Below, one piece after another: positions 49,011 to 60,919 of a stretch of 64,000 nucleotides of DNA. A program made the translations under genes and the position numbers. The notes beneath the pieces were generated by a model, which was not told the DNA's origin, searched no databases, and saw only the letters and a program-made list of their open reading frames with translations. The DNA is from Sipunculus nudus (Eukaryota; Annelida; Sipuncula; Golfingiida; Sipunculidae). The stretch spans positions 82,360,142 through 82,424,141 of the forward strand of contig CM049306.1 of assembly GCA_026874595.1 (NCBI GenBank), in the 5' to 3' direction. Every line of letters starts with the position of its first letter. Position 1 is the first letter of the stretch.

Positions 49011-49817
49011 CGCTTATCAGCTTTGACAGACAAATGGTGTCCTAACCTACCTTTAATGCATAAATAGGCATAAATACATACTTCGTCAAACTTGATGAAA
49101 AATTAGGAGTCTATTGTCTTCAGAAGAGTAAACTTCCAGAGTCAACTATTTTTAATCACTGACTTCAGGTCAGTTTAGAGGTGTATGATAATTAAGTTAA
49201 TGGAACCATCGAATAAGCAGCTACCAAAGCCAATTAAAAATGACATCAAACGTTGTACGCTTAATAACCTAGGTTAAATTTCTTCTTGATTTCCTCGCCA
49301 AAGAATAGGGTAACTGGTCCAATGAACACGGAAGATCTTTGTCCTGTGAAGACGGCCTCTATTTCTTGAAAGAAATACCAGCCGGCTCGGAAAATTACAC
49401 AAAAGTTAACTTCTCAAAGGTTCAAAGTCGCGCTTCATATCACTTGAAAACATCTAAGGCGGAAAGTGATTCAACCTACAGAAAGCTTTTAAAAGCACAT
49501 TTGATGTTGACAAAAACTCGTTGACATGTTATGTCAGTACAAATTACCAAGCTGGCTTATAAATCAGTTTTGCTGCTTCTATCTCCACACAAAGACGCTA
49601 ATTAACTGCAATTAAGTTTAAAACGTTATATAGATTCTAAGGTTCCATTTCAATCAGTCTTACCTGATGAGTGCAACAATACGTTTCATAGTAGTAAAGT
49701 GTCTGACAAAATTTTATTCTTCTATATTTATAGAATTATAAAGCTCTGTTGTCGTACAATAGAGCACCCTAGCAGTTTTTTATTGCTGGAAATCAGTATA
49801 TTAATATTATTAATATT

Positions 49818-49863
<46 letters not shown>

Positions 49864-52259
49864 ATCCTAAGTTGGTATTTTAACTAAAAAAAACTGGACC
49901 TTTTTATAAAAAATAGGCAAGAAACTGAAGATCCAAATGCACCCAGGTTGTTTCTTTTGATTTTATTGACATGTTTATTACATATGAGGTCTCTCCAAAA
50001 CAATCTAACCACCAACAACAATACATATAGCGGCAATTAAGTCAAACACACCAGAGTTTTGAAAAGAGCTTTTTTACAATTAGTGACTAATCAGCTTCAG
50101 CACATATGTAACCTTAGGTAACATGGTTTTTCCGTTTGTCAACATTGTTGTGTAACAATAACAGTTTGTAGACAAACATCCTCATACATTCGCCACAGAG
50201 GCATTATAAGAGGATTCCTGAACAGGTTTCAGACTTCTAGCGTACCCCTACCTGGTGATATCGAAAAATGTGAAAACCTGCGATACCCATGAAATTTATT
50301 TTGGGTTTTCATGAAGGGCAGACATATGTAGTAGCCTTTCTTCTTTTTGGAACAGTCATGCTACCCATAAGTATCATTCGTAAACCAGAAATCTGCATTC
50401 TGAGGAATGCAAACCTCCACCATTTACGTGTCCCTATTGAATTATGCTCACGAAGTTACTGAATCTGGATCATGACCCGGATCTACTCAGTCTAATCGAT
50501 TCATCATTGCTCCATTCCGAAATAAGCTGAAAAGTTCATGGGATTCAGTTCACGATTGCGTGAGTGGGTTGTAATTTAAACAAAGACAAACACACATACG
50601 AACGGGATGAACGCATACCGTTCTGTATGCATCAATATGAAATCTATTTTGTTCAACTTTAGGTTTTTATTTATTAATTTCTGCGATATGTAACCTTTAT
50701 CGTTTCTCCGTATTTCATCGCTAGTCTTTAAAATGTCGTGTATTATACTTTTTTAATCATAACGGTCGTGTACAGGCATCTTATTTCTTCCATCCATGTA
50801 CTGCAGCTTTTTTTGACCAGATAAATTCTTCAAATTGATAAACTCTTTGTGATTCAAGATGAAAGGCGTGCAGTTATTAGATACTTGCAATAAAGCAATT
50901 AGCAGCTCTTAATTCCTATCAACGCGGTCCTTTGATAAGATACATGTGTGGTATCGTTTTTCAACAATAACATTTCCACCGTCACAAAGTCCTCTGATAA
51001 AAAAATGATTTATAACGACTCACTAACCCGGGCCACTCCGGGGCGTACCCTTGCTCTACTGTTAAGCCTAAACGTTGTGCTTTCAGTAAGAAAATTGTTC
51101 CTTTAAGTTCATTATCAGCTGAAAAGTTCGGTCTTTCATGTGATTTTGGTGTTATGTAAATGGACTAGCGAATTTCTCTGTGATCTGACATCGTGATTCC
51201 GCTCCATCGGGTTCCAATAGCCCAAGAACCTCGGTCTCGCTGTTCGTAATAGGCAAAGTGTATCAATAGAGTAAACGTATCACCGAACCTTATATGACGC
51301 ATTTTTTAACCTGCTTTATACTATAAAATCAAGTTTATGAGTGCCAGGTTATTCACTGGAAACAAATTATAAAGGACAGACCTCGCTTTGCTCCAGACAA
51401 TGTTTTTTTTTTCATTTCTTACCTTTAAATCTGGTTTAGCGCTCCGATACCGTATACGAAGAGTTAAAGAAGTGTTAGGTTGCGGGAATTCCATGGCTGC
51501 TTGAAAATACTCATAGGTCCACCACAAAAATCTAGCGGTCGAAATCATTTAAATGTTCCAAATACATTAAAAGTATAGAGATTTCGCCTTTTTCTTCATC
51601 ATATCATCCAGCAAAACAACAAATTCATTTATATTTTGTTTTAATGCATTAAAAGAGTATGTCTTTATATCTGATAATTACTTTGATTGTATAATGATCG
51701 ATATAACCTTTGTTTTTATAGATATTTACATAAAGACATACAATCAGTATAAAAATAATATTAATTGTGCAAATTTACCTAGGTTAAGCAGCCATTTGTC
51801 AGGCTATCAAATGATATATAATTAATAAAAAACGGATGATGAACTACTGGACTTTATTTTTGAGTGGTTCATACATTGCAAGGAAACGTTGTCCCAAAAT
51901 ATAAGAACTGATTGAAATATTGACCGAAGGTAGTAAAATAACTTTTGAAGCTGGATTCATGCATTTCTATGGCAGTATTAGCTCCATTTCGTCAGTTCTT
52001 GATTGAAAACTTATTATATATTTAAGGAAAGAATTCTAACAGCCTATAACAGAACTATGCCACAAGCATGTACATGCCCCGAAAAGGTTGTTTTCACGTT
52101 GTTTTCTGGTCCCGTGAGCCAGCATCGCGGGTCTTTGTTGTTGTATAAAATCACATCAATGCAAAACACTTTGACAGGAAGCTCGCCTTATTTATTTTTT
52201 ATTTTATTTTTCGTTACCGCCTGCAATTTTCATAATGCTGACATGTTTAATTTTTAACC
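49011..52259. other. unique AT-rich DNA with a (TA)n
   Basis: No gene. A pure (TA)n tract lies at about 49824-49860. Confidence 0.5.
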
Positions 52260-52345
52260 TAAGAATATACATACACCTGACCCGTCCGAAGCATTGGCTT
52301 TCTGTTATCTATTTTATATTGTGGTCAACCAGACTCGGTGTCTAT
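52260..52345 (-). mobile_element. SINE 3' fragment
   Basis: GCATTGGCTTTCTGTTATC and TATTTTATATTG are close to GCATTGGCTTCCTGTCATA and TATTTTATATCC in the minus-strand SINE at 56.76 kb. The tRNA head is missing, so this is a truncated copy. Confidence 0.45.
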
Positions 52346-52984
52346 CGCACCTGCAGGTCCTGTGTGTGTAAACATCATCATTGCTGCGTCAAAACGCCGA
52401 GGAACCTCCCAAAGATGTTTTTGATACACGGCTATGGGGAAAAGTCACCCTACTTAGCTTACACAGAAGACCACAGAAGCTCGCCTTATTATATTAATAA
52501 TAAAATAGTATTTTCTAACTTTAACTATTTGAGGAAAACCAAATACGAGTTTCTGTTTGTCTTTTTTTCTGATTTTTATGAATTACATATTATACTTTGT
52601 GTAAGGTCATCATTGTCGCTAGTCAGACTTAGTGTTGCTCCATTCTGAGATAGATATAACGATACCTGATATAAATATAAAGATGTATGGAAAAGTTAAT
52701 ATTTTGTGGTACATCACCATAAAATATTTCATATAAATATAAATGGTTTTATGCTCTTCTTATTACCAAAAACTGTACCATAATCGGAACAGTCATTTTA
52801 CACGCTGCCCTACCTTATATTTCGGGGATGCACACAAATGCATATGAAATTAAATTACCTGTGAGCGAAACATCTAGAGGGCCGTTGCAGATAGCTAAAT
52901 ACCTTTTAATTGTTTGCATTGGTTGAATCAAGTTGTATCATATGTGGTAAACAGACCATATCCCCAAACCATGGAATCAAAAGC
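52346..52984. other. unique non-coding DNA
   Basis: No gene. The 137-codon plus frame covering 52235-52648 overlaps the SINE fragment and has no domain. Confidence 0.4.
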
Positions 52985-53410
52985 CGTAAACAATGAGGGC
53001 TCCGATAGTAATTACCCGGCTGAGAACAAGTCTTCCCGTGGGTTCGGAGTAACTGAGACGCGTCCCGCCACGGATTGAGCAGAGAACGGCTTGGCGATTA
53101 AGATACGCTTAGCCAATTAATATGGTTTTCCTACTGTCCAATGTCAAGCGCAGGTCAAGAGCTTATTCTGAGCAGGGTACCAGACAGAAGGGGATTTGAA
53201 TAGCGGTCAGTTAATCCCGAGGACCATCTGTTCTTGACCAGAGCGTCGATTAATCATTATTGTGATCCAATGGAGCAATTGGGCTGGTTCTCAGCAAAAC
53301 CACTGACAAGGCTATGAGAAGGATTTCTTAAGACCCTGGTCTATTTAATAGCTGCTCTCAGTAAATGGACGTGGGGCTCTTAATTCTCTGGTAATCTGCT
53401 TTATATCGCG
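52985..53410. promoter_or_regulatory. candidate conserved non-coding element
   Basis: About 425 bp of balanced, non-repetitive sequence in an AT-rich setting. It contains AGTAATTACC, GGCGATTAAG, GCCAATTAATATGG and, around 53246, a compact cluster: GATTAATC, CATTATTGTG and GATCCAATGG (homeodomain, Sox-like and CCAAT-like words). Open frames are short on both strands. This is the best enhancer candidate in the window by eye. Confidence 0.3.
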
Positions 53411-53950
53411 AACTCCCTATTAATAATTTAGAATAAAGTTCTCTTTAAGTATTAATCGGGCACTTCAACAGAACCATTGTTTGCTCATATAGACAAGATG
53501 TGTAAATATTGGTAAAGATTCGGTAACGAAATATGTATAAACTGGTAACATTTTAAATTGACATTATGTAAACATTATAATTACATGAAATATCAAGAAC
53601 AGCATACAGATATACGTATCCCATGTATATATGGTTGCTTTTCCGTCAGTTTTCCAAATCAGTACACCAAACATGGAAATCTCATTTGTAACTTGTAACT
53701 GTAAATATCCTTTCTTCGTCTGACCCAGGGCTTTTCTGAAAAAATAAATCATTTTTATTTATAATTGTTATTTATATTTTGTGTTCAATAAATACTGAAT
53801 GTATGGCTCTAGAATATACCTGTCAACCTGTAAAATACAGTAACATGAAACTACAAAACGAGGCCCCATTTAATCATCTCTACGAGAAATTCACTGGTAT
53901 ATTTATTTAATATTTCCTTATTTTAGACTTATATATATAGCTGTCAGGCT
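53411..53950. other. unique AT-rich DNA
   Basis: No gene seen. Confidence 0.5.
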
Positions 53951-54358
53951 TCTGTGGCTCAGTTGTAGAGCACAGGACTCGAAGCCGGGAGATCATGAGT
54001 TCGAATCTCAGCCGAGGCGTTTAGATTTTTCACGGTCGGTACCCACCCAGGCTGAGTGCTCTGCATGCTATGGGAAGGTCGTGCTCAACGGCTTTTTTTT
54101 CATAAAAAAAAATGCGCCTTTCGGTGGTTCCTCGGTGGTATGACCCAGCAATAAGGACGATTACACACACAGGGCCCGCAGGTGCAGTTGTCACCGGGGC
54201 CTTGTTAACACCAGGAAATAAACTGAGAGGAAGCGTGTGATACTGTCCCGTCACGGAGTCATAAACCAGAATGGAATTCTGCAGATGTACGTATACTTAG
54301 TTCAACTAGCAATGAAAAAATGGAGGCGGTTACCACCAACAACAACAACAAAAAAATG
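53951..54358 (+). mobile_element. tRNA-derived SINE, copy 2
   Basis: Box A TGGCTCAGTTG (53955-53965) and box B GTTCGAATC (53999-54007) are both near consensus. The D arm pairs (GCTC/GAGC) and the acceptor arm nearly so, but the anticodon stem is mispaired, so this is a SINE head and not a tRNA gene. The body holds CACGGTCGGTACCCACCCAG, similar to the copy at 56.8 kb. The 3' end holds GGAATTCTGCAGATG and AATGGAGGCGGTTACC with (CAA)n, like copy 1. It is the best-preserved promoter of the family here. Confidence 0.75.
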
Positions 54359-56735
54359 GCCGAGAGGCCGATATTAAAATATATCAATAAACCAAACTGG
54401 CCAGATCGTAAATGAACACGTAAACAAGATGACCTGAACTGAAATTGCTTCAGCATACAGTACTTGAAGGACAGACCGATCTGTGCCAGATTTGTGCACA
54501 TGTTGCGTCCCGTGCTGGACCTAGATTCAGCCCGATAAGGCTTGATTCTGCTATTCCATGCGTGCTTTGAGAATATAGATAGTACACTGGGGTCAGCTTG
54601 AGTAATCTTCCAATCAGTTTCCGGGATGGGCAGAGCTGTGCCTGTAAGCCCGGTGTTTTCATCACACCGGTTCATTTTCAGAGCTTAAATTAGAGCTATG
54701 GGCCAACATGTTTGTTCCCCATTGTTTACTTCAAGACCTGCCTCTTCTGAGGCTTGCGCCAATAGACACTGTTTTCATACCAACATTCACCGCAGTGATT
54801 GCTGTAAGAAAATATTGAACATTAAATATGTCACTGCTCTTCAAATTGGCATTCCTCTTCCTTTTCTGATATGGTCATATAATATTTTCATGGTATGCGA
54901 TATTCATTGCAAATACATTGACATCAGTTAAGATACGTATATATACTTTTACTTAATGGTTGTCGACACATGTTCACCTGACAACAGAAATTAACATGTG
55001 AGCTATACTTTAATTACCTAAATTTAGCTTAATTTCAGGGAGAAACAATTAACGCCAAGTGAACCTATTTAATCTAAATTTTAGGGATGTTTAATATATA
55101 CTTTAATAATCAAAAGTTAATTATTTAATTTTGGAAAAACATGATTAATGTTTGTAAATACGATATGATAAACGCAAATAAGGTAACATGTGTGGAATAA
55201 TGTATACTGCAGACACAAGTTTGCTATAATCAAAACTTACTGGGATCATAGTTTAATATAGTATATAAAACATTTATAATTGATTTTGTAAAAGTATATA
55301 GACTTGCTCAAAGTTCAACATATACAGTTAAACCGGTCAGTTTAACCGATTGGTTTAACCAAACTCAATCCTGTACGTGCAAACATGCAGTTATCGGTAA
55401 AAGAAAGCTATTGAAACGAACACCTCTTTCAACCGAATAGAATCATTATTATTCTAACAGCCATTATCAAACTTGCCCATCACATCCCAGTTTTGTTTTC
55501 GTAAAAACGTCCCGTCGGATTAATGGGGTCTCACCGTAACGTAATACATAATCTAATTTAACACATTTTTAAAATATCTTACCATTAATTAACTTCACAG
55601 GTTCTGCGCCGTAAAATTATAAGCCATTATGAATATTAATCATGTTATAACAGTTAATAAACCCACACGCGATGAATAAAATAAGAAACGGAGTCGCAGC
55701 CTCAAGGTATTTATAAATCATCCGAAGCAAAATGGATGATAATGGAACGGGGGATGCATCCGGAGAGACCGATAAGAAAGAATGCATGTCCACGTAGACG
55801 TGACAACTTCCGGTATGTCGTATCCCGTTAGCCTCCATTGATAAGAAACCTCAGGCTGATGAGGCATTTAAAAAGCCGCGTGCTGTCAAACATGCACCCT
55901 CAGGGAGAATCCTTTACATAAGTTAGCATGCTATTTGTCTGGTGTATCGATTCCACGGCCATAAATATGGCATAATTGAGAAAAGCCTTGGGTCGCGATA
56001 TCGCCCATTGATTTTGTTGTCAAGGCGTTGAAACTACGTGTCCAAAGATGTGACGGAAAATGCAACGCAGGTCCGGTCGAGCCCATCTAATTAGATGCCC
56101 CACTATCAACAGTTCTTTAATTTGCTTTGAATAGCTCTGACATCTCTTCTTTCATGTTACTGAGTGATATTTTCTTGACACGTTGCGTTTTAATATGGAC
56201 TCGGGCACGGTTAGCGTACTTGAACTGATTATCAAAACGCGGGACTTTTCAATGTTGTTTCATTTTAATGCAAAATCAAGAAGTTGCTGAGAATAAATCA
56301 GCTGTTACGATCAGTTGCCAAAGAAAGCAAATAAAAAAAAATATTATACATTTTTACTTGCAGACTATATGCTGACGTAGATAGGTACAGTTAGTACTTC
56401 TTATAGATTAAAGCAGGTTAATCACTGCTCCTAGAAAAAATATCCCATGACAAATTAAAAAAAAAGACAATAAAACCTTTGGCAATTTCAAACAAATCTG
56501 TAAAAATATTGTTACGTTTTCTTGTCCTGCGTATGCTATTAGCATTACACCTCTATCCAATCCAAAGGTAACTGATTGCGCGGGGAAAAACTGATTAATA
56601 TCATAACTGATATTATATCTAGCCAACGCTTTATGCGATCTGGTACACCATTTACGGTAAAATATACATTTATAAAATATTTTGGTGGAGGTAACCGCTT
56701 TGATATTTCATATGCGAACTGTTCTAATTCATAAC
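54359..56735. other. unique DNA with a homeodomain palindrome
   Basis: No gene. At 56084-56097 lies the perfect 14-bp palindrome CATCTAATTAGATG, inside a GC-balanced block (55980-56160) that may be a regulatory element. Repeated GTTTAACC words occur near 55330-55360. Confidence 0.4.
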
Positions 56736-56739
56736 CAAA

Positions 56740-56975
56740 TTATGTACACCTGATGGGCGGTAGCATTGGCTTCCTGTCATATATTTTATATCCTGATATC
56801 ACCGAGTGATACACGGACGTTGGGTACAGCCTTCCCATTAAGCTAGCAGTGCGCTCAACCTGGGTGGTGGGCGACCGTGAAAATATCACCGCTCCTCGGC
56901 TGAGATTTGAACTCACGACCTCCAAGCTTTTAGTCCTGTGCTCTAACCATGGACCACATAAGCCAGTATCTTATA
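56740..56975 (-). mobile_element. tRNA-derived SINE, copy 3
   Basis: On the minus strand the head reads TGGTCCATGGTTAG (box A-like) and GTTCAAATC (box B, plus-strand 56903-56911), then CACGGTCGCCCACCACCCAG and CTTAATGGGAAGGCTGTACC as in copies 1 and 2. The 3' half differs (GGAAGCCAATGCTACC) and matches the fragment at 52.3 kb, so it is a subfamily variant or chimera. Confidence 0.7.
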
Positions 56976-58984
56976 TTACCTCAGCCAAAGCAATGTTTTC
57001 GCCCATGTCTGTTTTGTTGTATGGCTGTTAAAAACTGTTAACGAATTCCCGAATTCCACGGATCTATGTGGAATGGAAGACAAACACTTAAGGTTTGTAT
57101 ATAAGTGAATTCGGGTAAAGGGTGGACCCTGTCGGATTGCTTTGTCTTGGCGGAGTTATGAGCTTTACTGAATATCATTCTGATTTCTTGCGAATAAGAA
57201 TAAGAACGCATGGAGGAATAAATCGAGTGCACTGATTTATGAACAAACCACATACAGTTAATATACCAGTTCAGTTTTGTTTTATTTTAAAATATAACCC
57301 CAGGTAGCTGTACAAAACATATTTAGGTGTCAAAACCGAATAAACAATAACATCCTTGATATTCGGACACTGACTTCCTCTTCAGCTGTGTATACCTGCA
57401 CAACGGATGTACCAGCCGCTACCTGAAAACAGTATATCAATAAACCATTTAATGTCTCAACAGGACAGTTTGACACGTTTTAAATAATTTGAATATAAAT
57501 GAACACAATGTTTGTCTCGATATAGCTAAAGATACGCGGTTACTGCCATACTTTTCAAGACGATTTTCCCTTTTTGTTTTCGATTCGTACTTTCCTCCAA
57601 TTCAGACTATCCAAGCTATGTACGTCCCTGACAGCGTTAAATCAATAAACAATCTTATCTGAGACAATCAATTCACCGGTGCCACTCAAATCTCAAGACA
57701 CTCCACAACCCGACCACTGGCCGGTATAAAGTGTTGTCTCACATACTAATCGGACACACCATTGTTATGCTGGGTTTAAAGGTTTTGCTGTTTATAGCTG
57801 CCATTTAGGAAATTATATTTCCCGGAGGAGACTGGGTATTTGATATCTACAAATAACGGAGAATAAACTCACCTATATTGTTTCTTTTTTATTACTGAGT
57901 TGACATAAATATGGTTGAATGAATCTTGGTGATGGGAAAATACCAGCTGGATCCAATTCAAAGAATCATCGTTACAAATCATGTATAAATAATGTCACCA
58001 GTGGTTTTTTATTCACATTTTCTGCTTACCATTTAAGTCGACTGCGAATAGGATTAATTGCTTTATCCATTTTTGGTAATGCTAAATATGAATGACTGCT
58101 TCTTCCGTTATTTCAAACGCACAATATTTTACCTGTATGTCCGCAGATTTATAAAGAACAACAGAATTGAACGAATAAAAATGTTAATGAATTCTGTTTC
58201 CTTCATATTCAAAGTGATGAAAACTTGCCTAGTAAACATTGCGGGTGTCTTTTGAGATACACCCTAAAAAGCAAAAACGACGTCCGTTGAGAAAGACAAT
58301 ATGATTTGCGGTTTATATTAAAGGCCATGCAAATCCTCTGTCCTGTGGGCATATTGTGCCCTGTGGTTCCAATGCAGATTATTTTTTTCTTTGAACAAAG
58401 GATTCTCTACATCAAAGGGTGTGCAAAATTCTTCCCTTCTCATCTGTTAGGTGAGGATTGACACCGGAGGAGTAGAAAAACCGAACATACTGCTTATCAT
58501 AGTGGCGGATAGAATTGATCCATTAGATTAGTGCTTAGTGAATGGTTTGAAGCTCTCTCAATATACCCTGAACCGGCACGCAATCAATACGCGTAAGGTA
58601 TAACCCGACGTTTATATAACACGAATGTTCAAAACCAGCCCGAAGGGGGCGTGGACTAATCACCACACGAACACCATCAGAGCTCGTATTGCCATATCCC
58701 GGCAGACACTGTTTCCCATACTAGTACTGCCGGTGCCCTTCAACCAAGGTGTAAGTAATGAAGAAACAAGTTGTGAATATTGATGTTTAGAACGTGACAC
58801 AAGGGTCTGCTCCAGTTAGCTGGGAACTAAGTCACTTGCGGGACAAGTAAGCTTATTAAATGTGGAAGGAGTCCGGGAGCGTTGTTTAATTAAGCATTTA
58901 CTGGTAAGGTAAAGGGAAACGACAGTGGACGCTATGTAAGGGGGACAACAAGCTTGGGATGACCTTACGTAGTCGTAGTATTGT
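56976..58984. other. unique non-coding DNA
   Basis: No gene. A GGGGGCGTGG (KLF/Sp1-like) word lies near 58646. Confidence 0.45.
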
Positions 58985-59644
58985 TTAACCCCTACGGTGT
59001 TTACTTAGTGTACAACAGGGCCATTTCCCGGCAAAACTTATGGATATCGCGAACCAGCTGTGTCGGAATCTGAATCCTGCTAGGAACTGTTGGCAGCCGG
59101 ATTGAGGGAGCAGCGACGCCTGAGCCAAGCTTCGGGCGCCGGTCGATAGCGGAGCTAGTGAGGGACTGAGCTCAGATCGACAGGCTTGCCGTCTTGCCTC
59201 GGGGTCCTCCGGCATCTCGTGCCACAGCGTTGTGAAAACCATGAGATACGATTTAACAATGACAGATTGCAGTGTTCACGCCAAATATCACCTGTAGTCT
59301 CAACAAGCGACATGAATGCTTTCAGGAGTTCTTGGATGGCGACATTCTGCGTGTTTGCTTAGATTGTCAAATTCGATATGCCGCGCGGGTTACATGAGAA
59401 TATCCAAACTCAGTGTTAAGAAGGTAAATTTTAGTGTTTCCCACATTAATTTAAACTGAACAAGCTGCGAGTTGTGATACTAGTAGTGCAGTAACAAGAC
59501 GTGTTCATCCTGGAACCACGGGCTCCACGGGCCTCCCGGATTGAAACATTGGTCGCATAGAGAGTGTCCAACCAGCAGCTAGAAAAAAAACAGAACCAAG
59601 AAAGGAGCGTATTTTAAATGAACCAAGAATTTTTATCACCTAAG
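58985..59644 (+). other. possible 5' exon region with a splice donor
   Basis: A GC-richer, CpG-containing block (58985-59245) is followed by ATG at 59618, directly preceded by an in-frame TAA. It is open for nine codons to CCTAAG|GTAAGT, where the donor GT is at 59645. The donor matches the U1 consensus well. The start context is poor (T at -3) and nine residues carry no family signal. An 85-codon minus frame over the GC block is also unrecognised. A first exon is possible but equally could be chance. Confidence 0.15.
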
Positions 59645-60845
59645 GTAAGTAAAAAATGGTTCTCATTATAAACTGTCCAGTTTTCACCTACACTGTAGGT
59701 GTTTCGAAGTGTTTCGTCTTTCTGTTCGGACCGTTAGTCTGTGTGGACATGTGCAGGGCCGATAGGTTCATTACGCGACCACTAGGTACAGATGAGTTAA
59801 GGACGGCGTAAACGGTCAAGCGAGTAATATGGGCTTATAATTATCTAAGGGGCGGAATAATTTTGTGTACTGTATCTAAAACAAAGGAATACTTGTAGCT
59901 GTACCTGGAAAAATTAATATACACCTTTTGTTTAACGTTGCTTGTAACAGAGCGATATTCTCAATTTTTAACAAAAACGATTACCTAATATATCAGGTAT
60001 TAATAAAAAAGACTTAATTATTAGTAAAATGATTCCTTTCTAAATTTATGGCTTAGGCTATATAAACTAAGGTTTAGATAATGCATGACATGAGGTCTAC
60101 AGAAAATATGTGCCAAATGTTTTCTGCAAGAATGTCTTTCCGATTATTTTTTATTATTCGGCGTCCATAATGTGATCAATACGGTTCTATATGGATTATA
60201 TATATAAGATTTATATATTTCTTAAATATCACATCATTTTCTTATGATATCTTATAAATTCGAATATTACTAATATTTGCAAAATTTTGCAAAGGTGTTG
60301 ATTACTTAATTTCTAGTTTTTGATAAATTTAAAAAGGAAAATTAATATTGAAAAAGGACGAAAAATAATCAACGAATACGGATTTCCACACGTATTTGAG
60401 TACCTGAACATCTTCGGCAGACTTGTTGAGATGCCTATAGTCAAATCGATTGCGACATAACAATGGTTATACAGGGTCAGAGCAGTGATTTTGTTCCACT
60501 ATTATCATCCATAACAGTTACAACAGATTAATAAGGATGGCTAGGGGAACGAGCTAGGACGCCTCGGATGCGCAGATCGATAGTTTGGGGTGGTGAAATT
60601 GACCCTGAATGGATACTGAGGGCGTTTGTACTCGTACTAAACTGGAGTGAGTGAGCACTGTTTGTGTCGCATTCAATCTGTAAGAAAATAATTACGGAGG
60701 CAATAACAGGAACTCATTGTATTATCTGCAGGCCTACATACATTCATTTAGGAACCAAGCAGTTATAGTTAACCGAGCTTTAAATTGATGTCACCATTCC
60801 GGGAAGATATATCCACACAGCATGGCAATATATGATTTTTAAAGG

Positions 60846-60846
<1 letters not shown>
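59645..60846. other. unique AT-rich DNA
   Basis: No gene seen. Confidence 0.5.
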
Positions 60847-60892
<46 letters not shown>

Positions 60893-60919
60893 TAGATATA
60901 TATATATATATATATATAA
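60847..60919. repeat. (TA)n microsatellite
   Basis: TA run with ACATA and AGATA interruptions. Confidence 0.95.

Noticed and set aside
52235-52648. 137-codon plus-strand frame
   Set aside because: Overlaps a SINE fragment and has no domain or coding-like composition.
53951-54018. Functional tRNA gene
   Set aside because: Promoter boxes, D arm and most of the acceptor arm are good, but the anticodon stem has three mismatches and the sequence continues into a SINE body shared with other copies.
58985-59242. 85-codon minus-strand frame in GC-rich block
   Set aside because: GC-rich DNA opens frames by chance and the translation is unrecognised.
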